Made by a program: the position numbers and the translations under genes. This document shows positions 54,132-62,530 of a DNA stretch of 64,000 bases, in pieces (position 1 is the first letter of the stretch; each line of letters opens with the position of its first letter). The notes beneath the pieces are model-generated. The model was not told where the DNA came from. It worked only from the letters and a program-made list of their open reading frames with translations, and searched no databases. The stretch lies in assembly GCA_016790165.1 (NCBI GenBank), contig JAEUPL010000033.1, positions 62,001 to 126,000 on the forward strand. The letters are read 5' to 3'. The DNA comes from Burkholderiales bacterium. Its GTDB lineage: Bacteria > Pseudomonadota > Gammaproteobacteria > Burkholderiales > Casimicrobiaceae.

Positions 54132-56354
54132 TCACAGCGCAGTCAACTTGGCGTACTCCAGTGCGAGTCGCTTGATGCCATGATCGGCGAAATTTACTTC
54201 GACCTGAACGTTCTTGCCGCTGCCATCGGCGTTGATGATGACGCCGTGCCCGAACTTCGCGTGTGACACCTGCTGCCCGATGCGAAATCCGCCGTCGGTC
54301 CGTGTCGCGCTGCCGATGGACTGGGCGAAGGCCGAACGTTCCGGATTCACCCACTCGCCACCGAGCGGCGCGTGTGGCTCCATCGCGAGCAGATTCTTGG
54401 GTTTCGCCGATAGCCACTGCAACAGTTCAGCCGGAATTTCGTCAAGAAAGCGTGACGGCACGTTGTAGCGCGTTTGCCCGTGCAGCATGCGCATCTGGGC
54501 GTACGACAGGTGCAATCGCTTCCGCGCGCGAGTGATCGCGACGTACGCGAGACGCCGTTCTTCCTCCAGGCCGCCGTCATCATTGAGCGAGTTGTCGTGC
54601 GGGAACAGCCCTTCCTCCAGGCCGGTCATGAACACGTAGTCAAACTCTAGACCTTTCGCAGAGTGAACCGTCATCATCTGCAACGCAGCGCGCCCTTCGG
54701 CCGCCTGTGTGTCTCCGGCTTCAAGCGAAGCGTGTGCGAGAAAGGCGGTCACGGCGTCCTGATCCGCGACCAGCGACCCATCCGGATTCTCGACGTGAAC
54801 CACTCCACCGGTTTCTCGAAGGAAGTTATCTGCGGCGTTGATCAACTCTTCGAGGTTTTCTACCCGGTCCTGTCCATCTTTCTCGTTTGCGTAATGTCCC
54901 TTGAGTCCACTCGCGTCGAGGAGGTGGCGAACGATTTCCGGTAGCGGCTGGTTCTTGGTAGCGATGCGCATGCCTTCGATCAGCCCGATGAACTGCGCCA
55001 TCGCAGCCTGCGCGCGGCCCCCCGCACCGCCAGCACAAGCAGCCTGCCACAACGTCACACCGGTTCCCGCCGAGACGGCCTGGAGGTTTTCGATTGACTT
55101 GGCACCGATGCCACGCGGCGGGAAATTGACCACGCGAAGCAGCGCGTTGTCGTCTTCCGGGTTGTTGATCAGCCGCAGATACGCCATCGCATGCTTGATT
55201 TCGGCACGTTCGAAGAAGCGCAGGCCGCCGTAGACGCGATACGGAATGCGGGCGTTGAACAGGCCATGTTCGAACACGCGTGACTGCGCGTTGGAGCGGT
55301 ACAGGATCGCGATCTCGTCCAGCGGTACGCCATCGTTCATCGCTGTCTTCACGCTATCGATGACAAAGGCCGCTTCCTCGCCATCGCTGTAGCCCTGAAA
55401 GACGCGGATCGGCTCGCCGTGGCCCTGATCGGTCCAGAGCTCTTTCCCCAGTCGCCCATTGTTGTTGCGGATCAGGGCATTCGCTGCGTCAAGGATATTG
55501 CCAAAGCTGCGATAGTTCTGCTCGAGTTTGATAATTTTGGCCGGACCGAAGTCGTGCTCAAAGCGTTGCATGTTCGCGACCTTGGCGCCTCGAAATGCGT
55601 AGATCGACTGGTCGTCGTCACCGACCGCCAGCACCGCCGTGTGTGCCCCGGCGAGCAGACGCAGCCACTTGTACTGCAGCGTATTGGTATCCTGGAACTC
55701 ATCGACCAGGATGTGCCGGAAGCGGGCGTTGTAGTGCTCGCGCAGCGCCTCAAATTTTCCCAGCACCTCGTAACTACGCAGCAGCAGTTCGGCGAAGTCG
55801 ACCACGCCTTCGCGCTGACAGGTTACCTCGTACAGTTGGTAAATCTCGACCTGCTTGCGCGTGTAGTCGTCAAAGGCCTCAACCGCGTTGGGGCGCAGCC
55901 CTTCTTCCTTCGCGCTGCCGATGAACCACGCCATCTGCTTGGGCGGGAACTTCTCGTCATCGATGTTGTGTGCCTTCAAAATGCGCTTGATCAGGGACAC
56001 TTGGTCCTGCGTGTCCATGATGGTGAACGTTTGTGGAAGACCAGCCTCCCGCCAATGCATGCGCAGAAAGCGGTTGCACAGGCCGTGGAACGTTCCGATC
56101 CACATACTGCGCACATTCATCGGCAGTAGCGCGGAGAGCCGCGTCAGCATCTCCTTGGCCGCCTTGTTGGTGAAGGTGACCGCCAGCACGCCCGATGGCC
56201 CCACCTGCCCCGTGGATAGCAGCCACGCAATGCGCGTGGTCAGCACTCGCGTCTTGCCTGACCCGGCCCCGGCGAGGATCAGGGCCGACACATGCGGCAG
56301 GGTGACGGCCGAGAGCTGCGGCTCGTTCAGATTCGCGAGGAGCTTGGATGACAT
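54132..56354 (-). CDS. uvrD: UvrD, DNA helicase II (superfamily 1)
   Basis: 740 aa. Walker A G-A-G-S-G-K-T at residues 29-35 (motif I), VDEFQDTN (motif II), GDDDQSIYAFRGA (motif III), QNYRS (motif IV), the TVHSAKGLEFD block (motif V) and LAYVAITRARKRLHLSYAQ (motif VI) are all intact. A C-terminal Tudor-like tail (GQQVSHAKFGHGVIINADGSG) is the RNA-polymerase-binding end typical of UvrD/PcrA. It works in nucleotide excision and mismatch repair, with uvrA at 41-44 kb. A TAAAAT lies six bases before the ATG. Confidence 0.95.
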   Translation of the reverse strand: MSSKLLANLNEPQLSAVTLPHVSALILAGAGSGKTRVLTTRIAWLLSTGQVGPSGVLAVTFTNKAAKEMLTRLSALLPMNVRSMWIGTFHGLCNRFLRMHWREAGLPQTFTIMDTQDQVSLIKRILKAHNIDDEKFPPKQMAWFIGSAKEEGLRPNAVEAFDDYTRKQVEIYQLYEVTCQREGVVDFAELLLRSYEVLGKFEALREHYNARFRHILVDEFQDTNTLQYKWLRLLAGAHTAVLAVGDDDQSIYAFRGAKVANMQRFEHDFGPAKIIKLEQNYRSFGNILDAANALIRNNNGRLGKELWTDQGHGEPIRVFQGYSDGEEAAFVIDSVKTAMNDGVPLDEIAILYRSNAQSRVFEHGLFNARIPYRVYGGLRFFERAEIKHAMAYLRLINNPEDDNALLRVVNFPPRGIGAKSIENLQAVSAGTGVTLWQAACAGGAGGRAQAAMAQFIGLIEGMRIATKNQPLPEIVRHLLDASGLKGHYANEKDGQDRVENLEELINAADNFLRETGGVVHVENPDGSLVADQDAVTAFLAHASLEAGDTQAAEGRAALQMMTVHSAKGLEFDYVFMTGLEEGLFPHDNSLNDDGGLEEERRLAYVAITRARKRLHLSYAQMRMLHGQTRYNVPSRFLDEIPAELLQWLSAKPKNLLAMEPHAPLGGEWVNPERSAFAQSIGSATRTDGGFRIGQQVSHAKFGHGVIINADGSGKNVQVEVNFADHGIKRLALEYAKLTAL

Positions 56355-56360
56355 CCTGCG

Positions 56361-56366
56361 ATTTTA
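56361..56366 (-). promoter_or_regulatory. TAAAAT -10 hexamer exactly 6 nt before the uvrD ATG (leaderless candidate)
   Basis: On the minus strand TAAAAT (56366-56361) is followed by six bases and the ATG at 56354. A short AGG just before the ATG is too close for a normal ribosome-binding site. No good -35 is visible. Confidence 0.45.
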
Positions 56367-56383
56367 GGTAGTGCCCGCCATCG

Positions 56384-56899
56384 TTACGCGCCGCGTCGGA
56401 AAACACGCTGGAACATCGCAGCGGCACGTCGCTTGACGCTGCGTTTGATGACGCGGCCAATTCGCCACGGCCAACTGGCGCGGATGGCATCCATCCAGAG
56501 GTCCTTCCACGGCACGAACCAGCGGTAGAGTCGTGCGAACCAGCCGATTTGCATCAGGGCGTTGTGGGTCAACGTGAACAGGCGGGCGACGATGGCCGTG
56601 CCGACAATCTTGGCGAGCAGGATCAATGCGACTCCCAGCACTTTTTGGCCGTTCGCGATGAACCAGAGGGCCAGCAGCTTCACCGGGAACAGCAGCGCCG
56701 TCGGCAGCAGGAAGACGCCCAGAGCAGCCCACGGCGGCAGGCGGCGAACCGCGTTTTCAAGCCGGGACCAGATCGGACGCCGTGCCAACCAGTCGAACAC
56801 GTGCGACAACGTGTCCCAACCCCACTCGTAGAACATCACGAGCAGGGCCAGCGGCAACTGAAGCATGCGGATGAGGAAACGGAGCAGCTGACGGGCCAT
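56384..56899 (-). CDS. Conserved betaproteobacterial membrane protein of unknown function
   Basis: 171 aa from ATG 56899 (MARQLLRFLIRMLQLP). Three hydrophobic segments (about residues 5-22, 55-75 and 77-105) separated by basic stretches: RRPIWSRLENAVRRLPPWAAL, then LLPTALLFPVKLLALWFIANG and the C-terminal F-A-R-L-Y-R-W-F-V-P-W-K-D. I recognise the layout as a recurring conserved hypothetical of this group, without a known role. Starts further up (57001, 57127) would overlap argA and add Arg/Ala-rich text; they are rejected. It is divergent from argA and 29 nt before uvrD on the same strand. Confidence 0.7.
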   Translation of the reverse strand: MARQLLRFLIRMLQLPLALLVMFYEWGWDTLSHVFDWLARRPIWSRLENAVRRLPPWAALGVFLLPTALLFPVKLLALWFIANGQKVLGVALILLAKIVGTAIVARLFTLTHNALMQIGWFARLYRWFVPWKDLWMDAIRASWPWRIGRVIKRSVKRRAAAMFQRVFRRGA

Positions 56900-56987
56900 G
56901 CGCCGCAATGTAGCGCGAAATCGCCGTGCTGCGCGCTGCGCCAACACCGAATTCGCGATTGCGGCGACGGCTCGCGGGTGGCGCCGA

Positions 56988-56993
56988 TAAAAT
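56988..56993 (+). promoter_or_regulatory. TAAAAT -10 hexamer exactly 6 nt before the argA ATG (leaderless candidate)
   Basis: TAAAAT at 56988-56993, six bases, then the ATG at 57000. No Shine-Dalgarno sequence is present, and a -35 is not obvious. Same geometry as at uvrD and at 51802. Confidence 0.5.
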
Positions 56994-56999
56994 CGCCGC

Positions 57000-58433
57000 A
57001 TGGCGCTCCAATCCTCCTCAGAATCCAGCCCCGCCGCGTCTGTCACTGCCGCGACCGACGCCGAGCCCCCCGCGGTGACGCACGCGCCGGCGCCGCGACC
57101 CGCTGCACCATCGCAACCGGTTGCCACCGAGCTGTCGGCGTTTGTCCCGTCGTTTCGTGGCTCCGCCCCCTACATACATGCCTTTCGCGGCAAGACGTTT
57201 GTGGTCGCGTTCGGCGGGGAGGTGGTCGCTGACGACACCTTTCCGAATTTCATTGCCGACCTGAATCTGCTGGCCAGCCTCGGGATTCGCCTCGTGCTGG
57301 TGCACGGGGCGCGACCCCAGGTGGAAAAACTGCTGGAGCAGCGTGGCATGGAAAGCCGTTATCACCGCGGCATTCGGGTGACCGATGAATCGCAGCTGGG
57401 TAGCGTCATTGGCGCCAGCGCCCGCGCGCGCGCGCGCATCGAGGCGGCACTCTCAATGGCGCCGCGCACGGCTGCGGTGACACCCATTCACAACCGCGTC
57501 ACCGGCGGTAACTTTGTGGTGGCCAAGCCGATCGGTGTGATCGACGGCGTCGACATGAAGTACAGTGGCGAAGTGCGCCGCATTGACGCTCAGGCCATCA
57601 ATGATTGCCTGAAGGACGGCGACATCGTGCTGATGTCCACGCTCGGCTACTCCACGTCGGGCGACACGTTCAACCTGACGGTGGAAGAGGTCGCCACGCA
57701 AACGGCGATTGCACTCAAAGCATCGAAACTGATCTTTCTGCTCGATACGCCGGGTGTGCTCGACGAGGCCGGCGCAGTGATCTCCACGCTCTACACGCGC
57801 GAAGCGGCAGACATCGCCAGCAAGGCGCCACAGGCGTCGGATGTGCAGCTGTTCCTCTCGGCGTCGGTGCGCGCGTGCCAAAAGGGTGTGGCGCGCGCAC
57901 ATCTGATCGGTCGCAAGCTCGATGGCGCGATCCTCCAGGAGCTCTTTACGCGCGACGGCATCGGCACCATGATCTCGGTCGATAGCCTGGATAATCTGCG
58001 TCCTGCCAAGATCGATGACGTCGGTGCGTTGCTGTCGATCATCGAACCGCTGGAGCGGCAGGGCATTCTGGTCGCACGGCCACGCGCACTGATAGAGCGC
58101 GAAGTCGAGCGCTTTTTTCTGGCCGAGCATGATGGCCAGATCATTGGTTGTGCGGCGCTCTACCCCTTTCCGGAGGCCAACAAGGCAGAGTTGGCCTGCC
58201 TCGCGGTGAACCCCGATTACCGACGCGAGGGTTACGGCGAGCGGCTGATGAAGGCCGTCGAGAAGGCGGCGAAGGATCAAGGCATCAACACGCTGTTTGT
58301 GCTGACCACGCGCACTGCCGCATGGTTTCTCGAGCGTGGTTTTCGTGCCGCAACGATCGCCGATTTGCCAGAGAAGAAGCAGGCGCTCTACAACTTTGAG
58401 CGCGCGTCACAGGTCTACGTCAAACAGATTTAA
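57000..58433 (+). CDS. argA: ArgA, amino-acid N-acetyltransferase (N-acetylglutamate synthase)
   Basis: 477 aa. A ~45-residue Ala/Pro-rich opening is followed by an amino-acid-kinase domain (residues ~50-320: GKTFVVAFGGEVVADDTFPNF, NLLASLGIRLVLVHGARPQV) and a GNAT domain (~330-477: GCAALYPFPEANKAELACLAV, YRREGYGERLMKAVEKAA, TRTAAWFLERGFR). This fused form makes N-acetylglutamate, the first step of arginine synthesis, and is typically inhibited by arginine through the kinase-like domain. yggX follows 21 nt downstream. Confidence 0.94.
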   Translation: MALQSSSESSPAASVTAATDAEPPAVTHAPAPRPAAPSQPVATELSAFVPSFRGSAPYIHAFRGKTFVVAFGGEVVADDTFPNFIADLNLLASLGIRLVLVHGARPQVEKLLEQRGMESRYHRGIRVTDESQLGSVIGASARARARIEAALSMAPRTAAVTPIHNRVTGGNFVVAKPIGVIDGVDMKYSGEVRRIDAQAINDCLKDGDIVLMSTLGYSTSGDTFNLTVEEVATQTAIALKASKLIFLLDTPGVLDEAGAVISTLYTREAADIASKAPQASDVQLFLSASVRACQKGVARAHLIGRKLDGAILQELFTRDGIGTMISVDSLDNLRPAKIDDVGALLSIIEPLERQGILVARPRALIEREVERFFLAEHDGQIIGCAALYPFPEANKAELACLAVNPDYRREGYGERLMKAVEKAAKDQGINTLFVLTTRTAAWFLERGFRAATIADLPEKKQALYNFERASQVYVKQI

Positions 58434-58454
58434 CCGTACATTCAGGGAAGCGCA

Positions 58455-58727
58455 ATGGCACGCATGATTCAATGCATCAAACTCGGTCGCGAAGCGGAAG
58501 GGCTCGATTTCGCCCCGTATCCCGGCGAGCTGGGCAAGAAGATTTTCGAGAATGTCAGCAAGGAAGCGTGGGCCGGCTGGCTCAAGCATCAAACGATGCT
58601 GATCAACGAAAACCGGCTGGGCCTCGCCGATCCGCGCGCGCGGAAATACCTGGCGGAGCAGATGGACAAGTACTTCTTCTCCGGCGGCGCGGAAGTGGCG
58701 AGCGGCTACGTACCGCCTGTCAAGTAA
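58455..58727 (+). CDS. yggX: YggX-type Fe(II)/oxidative-damage protection protein
   Basis: 90 aa, with an AGGGAAG ribosome-binding site. The whole sequence fits the YggX family: [15 protein letters not shown] (with the conserved Cys), [11 protein letters not shown][13 protein letters not shown], and the C-terminal Y-F-F-S-G. It protects iron-sulfur enzymes during oxidative stress. It lies between argA and a second redox-stress gene. Confidence 0.95.
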   Translation: MARMIQCIKLGREAEGLDFAPYPGELGKKIFENVSKEAWAGWLKHQTMLINENRLGLADPRARKYLAEQMDKYFFSGGAEVASGYVPPVK

Positions 58728-58749
58728 CCGAGTTGGCAGAGGAAGTCGC

Positions 58750-59331
58750 ATGACCGCCATTTCCCGTTTCCCCGTCCCCGACCTCAACGCGGTCCCCGAG
58801 GATCTGCGCGCGCGGATGATCGAGGTGCAGCAGAAGGCCGGGTTCATTCCCAATGTGTTCCTGACGCTTGCGCATCGCCCCGACGAGTGCCGCGCGTTCT
58901 TTGCCTATCACGACGCGCTGATGCTCAAGGAAACGCCGGCGCTCAACAAGGCTGAGCGCGAGATGATCGTGGTCGCCACCAGTGGCGCCAACGGGTGCCT
59001 CTATTGCGTGGTGGCGCACGGCGCGATTCTGCGCGTCTACAGCAAGAACCCGCGGATCGCCGATCAGTTGGCCATCAATCATCGCAAGGCCGAGATCACG
59101 CCGAAGCAACGCGCGATGCTCGACTTTGCGCTGAAGGTCTGTACGCATTCCAATGAAGTCGATGAGCCCGACTTCGTGTCGCTTCGTGCGCATGGCTTCA
59201 CCGACGACGACATCTGGGACATCGGCGCCATCACGGCGTTTTTCGGCATGAGCAATCGCCTGGCCAACGTTGCCAGCATGAGGCCCAACGACGAGTTCTA
59301 TTTGATGGGACGCGTGCCGCGCAGCAAATAG
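58750..59331 (+). CDS. AhpD-family peroxidase-related enzyme
   Basis: 193 aa. The carboxymuconolactone decarboxylase/AhpD fold has its redox motif in C-L-Y-C-V-V-A-H-G-A-I (C-x2-C-x3-H) near residues 82-92. The C-terminal block (WDIGAITAFFGMSNRLANV) is the conserved helix of the 'peroxidase-related' subgroup. Probable role: thiol-dependent reduction of peroxides. It is 22 nt after yggX, so the two oxidative-stress genes are likely co-transcribed with argA. Confidence 0.87.
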   Translation: MTAISRFPVPDLNAVPEDLRARMIEVQQKAGFIPNVFLTLAHRPDECRAFFAYHDALMLKETPALNKAEREMIVVATSGANGCLYCVVAHGAILRVYSKNPRIADQLAINHRKAEITPKQRAMLDFALKVCTHSNEVDEPDFVSLRAHGFTDDDIWDIGAITAFFGMSNRLANVASMRPNDEFYLMGRVPRSK

Positions 59332-59390
59332 CGTGGCCCGTGCGTTTCGCTTCAGCTTCTACTTTTCCGGCCAACACAAGGAATGACGCA

Positions 59391-59843
59391 ATGAAAGCTA
59401 TCCTCACTTCGTTGATTGCTGCCGCGTTTGCGGCCTCGGCATGGGCGCACGACTACAAAGTCGGTGCCATCGAAATCGATCATCCGTGGGCGCGCGCGGT
59501 GCCGTCTTCGGCCAAGACGTCGGCTGCTTACATGACGTTCGCGAACAAGGGTGCCGCGGACAAACTGGTCTCCGCCAGCAGTGATGTGGCGAAGGAGATC
59601 CAGATTCACACGATGGTGACTGAGGCCGGTGTGATGAAGATGCGCGAGATCAAGTCGCTCGACATCGCTGCCAACAGCAAGACGGAACTCAAACCCGGCG
59701 GCTATCACATCATGCTCATCGGGTTGCCCGACGGATTGAAGGACGGAACGAAGTTTCCGCTCAAGCTCAAGTTTGAAAAGGCGGGCGAGGTGACTGTGAC
59801 GGTCGTTGCGGAAAAGGGCAGCCATGCCGGCCACAAGCATTGA
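59391..59843 (+). CDS. PCu(A)C-type periplasmic copper chaperone
   Basis: 150 aa from ATG 59391 behind an AAGGAA ribosome-binding site. Signal peptide SLIAAAFAASAWAH. The family core is H-P-W-A-R-A-V-P, E-I-Q-I-H-T-M-V-T-E-A-G-V-M-K-M-R (the H-x-M...M-x-M copper-binding motif) and L-K-P-G-G-Y-H-I-M-L. The His-rich tail GSHAGHKH may add metal-binding sites. PCu(A)C brings Cu(I) to the CuA or CuB site of cytochrome oxidase together with SCO. The stop overlaps the SCO start by 20 nt. Confidence 0.92.
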   Translation: MKAILTSLIAAAFAASAWAHDYKVGAIEIDHPWARAVPSSAKTSAAYMTFANKGAADKLVSASSDVAKEIQIHTMVTEAGVMKMREIKSLDIAANSKTELKPGGYHIMLIGLPDGLKDGTKFPLKLKFEKAGEVTVTVVAEKGSHAGHKH

Positions 59844-60432
59844 CCGGCGCACGGCGATTGCGTTCGGCGCGGCGGTGCTGGTCGCCGCTTGTGGTGACCG
59901 CAAGCCCGCCGCGCACTTCAATGCCACCGACATCACGGGGGCCGCGTTTGGGCGCACGCTGGCACTCAAGGATGCGGCCAGCGGCGACGGCCGCACGCTG
60001 GAGAGCTATCGTGGCAAGGCGCTGGTGCTGTTTTTCGGCTACATGTTTTGCCCCGATTACTGCCCGACGACGATGACCACGCTGAACGCGGCGCTCGGCA
60101 AAATGAAGCCGGAGGACGCGGCGAAGGTTCAGGTGGCCTTTGTCACGGTGGACCCAAAGCGCGACACACCGGCACAACTCAAGAGCTACGTCACCGCATT
60201 CAACCCGACCTTCGCCGCGCTCTACGGCAGCGAAGCCGAGGTTGCAGCCGCCGCGAAAGAGTTCAAGATCATCTTTCAGAAAGCGCAAGTCAAGGATGAG
60301 AACACGTATCTCATCGATCATTCGACGCAGATGTACGCCTTTGATCCCGCAGGCCGCCTGCGCCTGATGATCAAGCACGAGAGCGGCGCCGAGGCGATTG
60401 CTGCAGACCTGACCGCATTGGTACGCGGGTAG
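59824..60432 (+). CDS. SCO-family copper metallochaperone (lipoprotein)
   Basis: 202 aa from ATG 59824. Signal region with lipobox VLVAAC, so membrane-anchored in the periplasm. The thioredoxin-like domain has the SCO copper site C-P-D-Y-C-P (C-x3-C) near residues 77-81 with the third ligand His in Y-L-I-D-H-S. V-T-V-D-P-K-R-D-T-P is also typical. It reduces or metallates the CuA site of cytochrome c oxidase. Overlap with PCu(A)C indicates coupled expression. Confidence 0.9.
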   Translation: MPATSIDRRTAIAFGAAVLVAACGDRKPAAHFNATDITGAAFGRTLALKDAASGDGRTLESYRGKALVLFFGYMFCPDYCPTTMTTLNAALGKMKPEDAAKVQVAFVTVDPKRDTPAQLKSYVTAFNPTFAALYGSEAEVAAAAKEFKIIFQKAQVKDENTYLIDHSTQMYAFDPAGRLRLMIKHESGAEAIAADLTALVRG

Positions 60433-60447
60433 TCATTCGGTTTCGCT

Positions 60448-60573
60448 GTAGCAGCTTTTCCGGTCCTTGGACGGCTGATTGCTGGTTACAGCCTGATATC
60501 GATAGATATCGACTAATCAACAAATCAGCGTAGATCGACCGCCAGACGGTCGATACGGCAGAAAAGCTGTTAC
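60448..60573 (-). repeat. Structured intergenic element, copy A (126 bp, nested inverted repeats)
   Basis: The ends pair over about 13 bases (60448-60460 with 60561-60573), with GTAGCAGCTTTTC as one arm. Inside lie a composite hairpin 60474-60529 (GCTGATT/AATCAGC, then TGGTTA/TAATCA with a G-T pair, then GATATC-GATA-GATATC) and a perfect 8-bp hairpin ATCGACCG-CCAGA-CGGTCGAT at 60534-60554. The whole can fold as a branched structure. There is no T-run, so it is not an ordinary terminator. It fills the gap between the convergent SCO and dioxygenase genes, and its right arm contains the dioxygenase stop codon. Read on the minus strand it aligns with the element at 31838-31961. Confidence 0.7.
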
Positions 60574-61541
60574 GCCCAAACCACGGAGCGCATCGCGATC
60601 GACGCGCCCTGGAAATCAGCGTTCAGGAACTGCGCGCCCCGGCCCGGTGACGCAGGGCTGCTCGCCTGGACCGCTCCGGCGGTGTAGAGCAGCGGCAGCA
60701 GGTGATCGTGGGTCGGATGCGCAAGGGCCGCGATCTGGCCCAGGCTATGGAAGTTGGCCAGCCCGGCCAGATCGCCGCTTTCGATTTGCGCCCCGAGCTT
60801 CTGGTCGAACTCACGCGCCCAGTCATACGCCTTGTCGGGGCCAGCACCCCACTGCATCGCGCGCAGGTTGTGCACGGTGTTGCCACTGCCGACGATCAGC
60901 ACGCCGACATCGCGCAGCCGTGCGAGCTGCTGCCCGAGCGCGAAGTGCTCTGCCGGGGGGCGGCTGTAGTCCATGCTGAGCTGGACGACCGGGATGCGCG
61001 CCTCGGGGAACATCGGTTTTAGCACCGACCATGCGCCGTGGTCGAGCCCCCACTCGTGATCGTCGAGACCGATCACGGGCTGCTTGATGGACGAAGCGAT
61101 TTCGCGCGCAGCGACCGGGGCCCCTGGCGCCGGGTACTGCTGGTCAAACAGGGCCTGTGGAAAGCCGCCGAAGTCATGGATCGTTTTCGGTTGCGTCATG
61201 GCCGTGACCCACCAGCCCCGCGTCAGCCAGTGCGCTGAAATGCACAAGATGAGCTGCGGTACCGGGTATTTGCCCGCCGCTGCAAATGATCGCCCAAGCT
61301 GCTGCCAGCTTCGGCGCGACGCGTTGTCTTCGATGGCATTCATCGGACTGCCGTGACCCAGAAAGATCACCGGCATGCGCGGCGATGGCTTGAGTTCGGA
61401 GAAACGGGGGAGGGGCGCCGGTTGAAGCGGGGCGGCGTGGGTGGCAGAAGCCATGGCGTTGAAGACCGGCGAGGCGGCGAGCGCGTTGCGCGCCAACGTG
61501 GCGAGCGCATCGCGACGCGAGAGGCGGTCGGAAAGAAACAC
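60570..61541 (-). CDS. DODA-type (class III extradiol, LigB-like) ring-opening dioxygenase
   Basis: 323 aa from GTG 61541. The metal-binding and catalytic histidines of the YgiD/4,5-DOPA dioxygenase group are present: F-L-G-H-G-S-P-M-N-A, C-I-S-A-H-W-L-T, D-H-G-A-W-S-V-L and the C-terminal H-P-T-H-D-H-L-L-P-L. The first ~45 residues (SRRDALATLARNALAA...ATHAAP) resemble a twin-arginine export signal, which is unusual for this enzyme group, so a periplasmic location is possible. No ribosome-binding site is visible at the GTG, so the start is tentative. It cleaves catecholic rings; the natural substrate is unknown. Confidence 0.85.
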   Translation of the reverse strand: MFLSDRLSRRDALATLARNALAASPVFNAMASATHAAPLQPAPLPRFSELKPSPRMPVIFLGHGSPMNAIEDNASRRSWQQLGRSFAAAGKYPVPQLILCISAHWLTRGWWVTAMTQPKTIHDFGGFPQALFDQQYPAPGAPVAAREIASSIKQPVIGLDDHEWGLDHGAWSVLKPMFPEARIPVVQLSMDYSRPPAEHFALGQQLARLRDVGVLIVGSGNTVHNLRAMQWGAGPDKAYDWAREFDQKLGAQIESGDLAGLANFHSLGQIAALAHPTHDHLLPLLYTAGAVQASSPASPGRGAQFLNADFQGASIAMRSVVWA

Positions 61542-61654
61542 TGGATCGACATGGTGGCGACTCCGCTGCTTTCAACCCGCCGATTGAGCCAAACGACACA
61601 CCCTAGGCGACCGAGGTGCCGTGCCAGTGCGTAGCGGCGGCCGCAAAACGCAGC

Positions 61655-62395
61655 TTAGGCCAAGTGATTGCCGACGATGCCCCGGGGTTTGTGGGCCACA
61701 ATGAACGGGCGCGCGTCGACCCCACGGCTGGCGTGGCGCTCAACACACCTGACCACCAGGCCACGTCGCCGCATGGCCGCGATCAGTGTGCCTTCGCTCA
61801 AGTTCAAAACCGGCGGCGCCTTGCCGACAAGCCGCGCCAGCGGAACGGCGACGTGCGGAATGAGCCAGTTCATCTCGTTCAGGCAGGGGGTTTTCGAGAT
61901 CAGCAGGCCGCCAGGTTTCAGCGCCGTCGCGCACGCGGCGATGGCATCGTCGAGATCGTCGACCAGATGCAATACGTTGAAGGCGAGCACACAGTCGTAC
62001 AGGACGCCCGGCTCGGCCGCGCAGGCCTCCGCGTCGGCCACGGCAAATTGCAGTGACGCCACGGGCGAGGCGTTCAATTTTTCGTTGGCGATGGCGATCA
62101 TGCGCGACGACACGTCGGTTGCCCGGTAGCTGGCACAGTACGCGGCGATTCGCAGCGCGGTGCTGCCGGTGCCACATCCAATTTCAAGCACGTGATCAGT
62201 TTCGCTCAACAGATTGATCGTGCGCGCCAGTGTCTGCTCGTAGCCCGGAAGGTCAGCGATGGTGCTCGCGGCGTACCGCCGGGCGCTGCGATCCCAGAAC
62301 TTTGCTTTGCGACGCGTGATCGCGTCCACGCGCGGGGCGGGCGACGTCACGTTCGCTCGCGTTACTTGCAGATCGTGCGCTGAAAAGACGGCCAT
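61655..62395 (-). CDS. Class I SAM-dependent methyltransferase
   Basis: 246 aa; AGGAG ribosome-binding site six bases before the ATG. The SAM motif I V-L-E-I-G-C-G-T-G-S-T-A is near residue 70, followed by D-V-S-S-R-M-I-A-I-A (motif II) and C-V-L-A-F-N-V-L-H-L-V-D-D-L (motif IV). It is a Rossmann-fold methyltransferase of the UbiE/type 11 group; the substrate is unknown. It is divergent from a LysR regulator (135-nt A+T-rich gap), which probably controls it. Confidence 0.82.
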   Translation of the reverse strand: MAVFSAHDLQVTRANVTSPAPRVDAITRRKAKFWDRSARRYAASTIADLPGYEQTLARTINLLSETDHVLEIGCGTGSTALRIAAYCASYRATDVSSRMIAIANEKLNASPVASLQFAVADAEACAAEPGVLYDCVLAFNVLHLVDDLDDAIAACATALKPGGLLISKTPCLNEMNWLIPHVAVPLARLVGKAPPVLNLSEGTLIAAMRRRGLVVRCVERHASRGVDARPFIVAHKPRGIVGNHLA

Positions 62396-62530
62396 GAAAA
62401 CTCCTAAAGGTGGCGTGTGAATGCAGCATCAGCGAGAGCTCAATGGCGCGAACCCCGCATCTTTCGCATGATATGGTTATAAAACGGCCTAAATAAGCCC
62501 CAAAAACGCACTTAACCCATACAAAAATGC

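Noticed and set aside
56900-57127. Longer starts for the membrane protein divergent from argA
   Set aside because: They would overlap the argA coding region and add Arg/Ala-rich residues; the hydrophobic core and family layout start at 56899.
60448-60573. Ordinary bidirectional terminator
   Set aside because: The structure is branched, is not followed by a T-run on either strand, and has a related copy in a non-convergent context at 31.8 kb.
60448-60573. Integron attC site
   Set aside because: It is foldable and of fitting length, but the conserved core sites (GTTRRRY and complement) and any integrase or cassette are absent.
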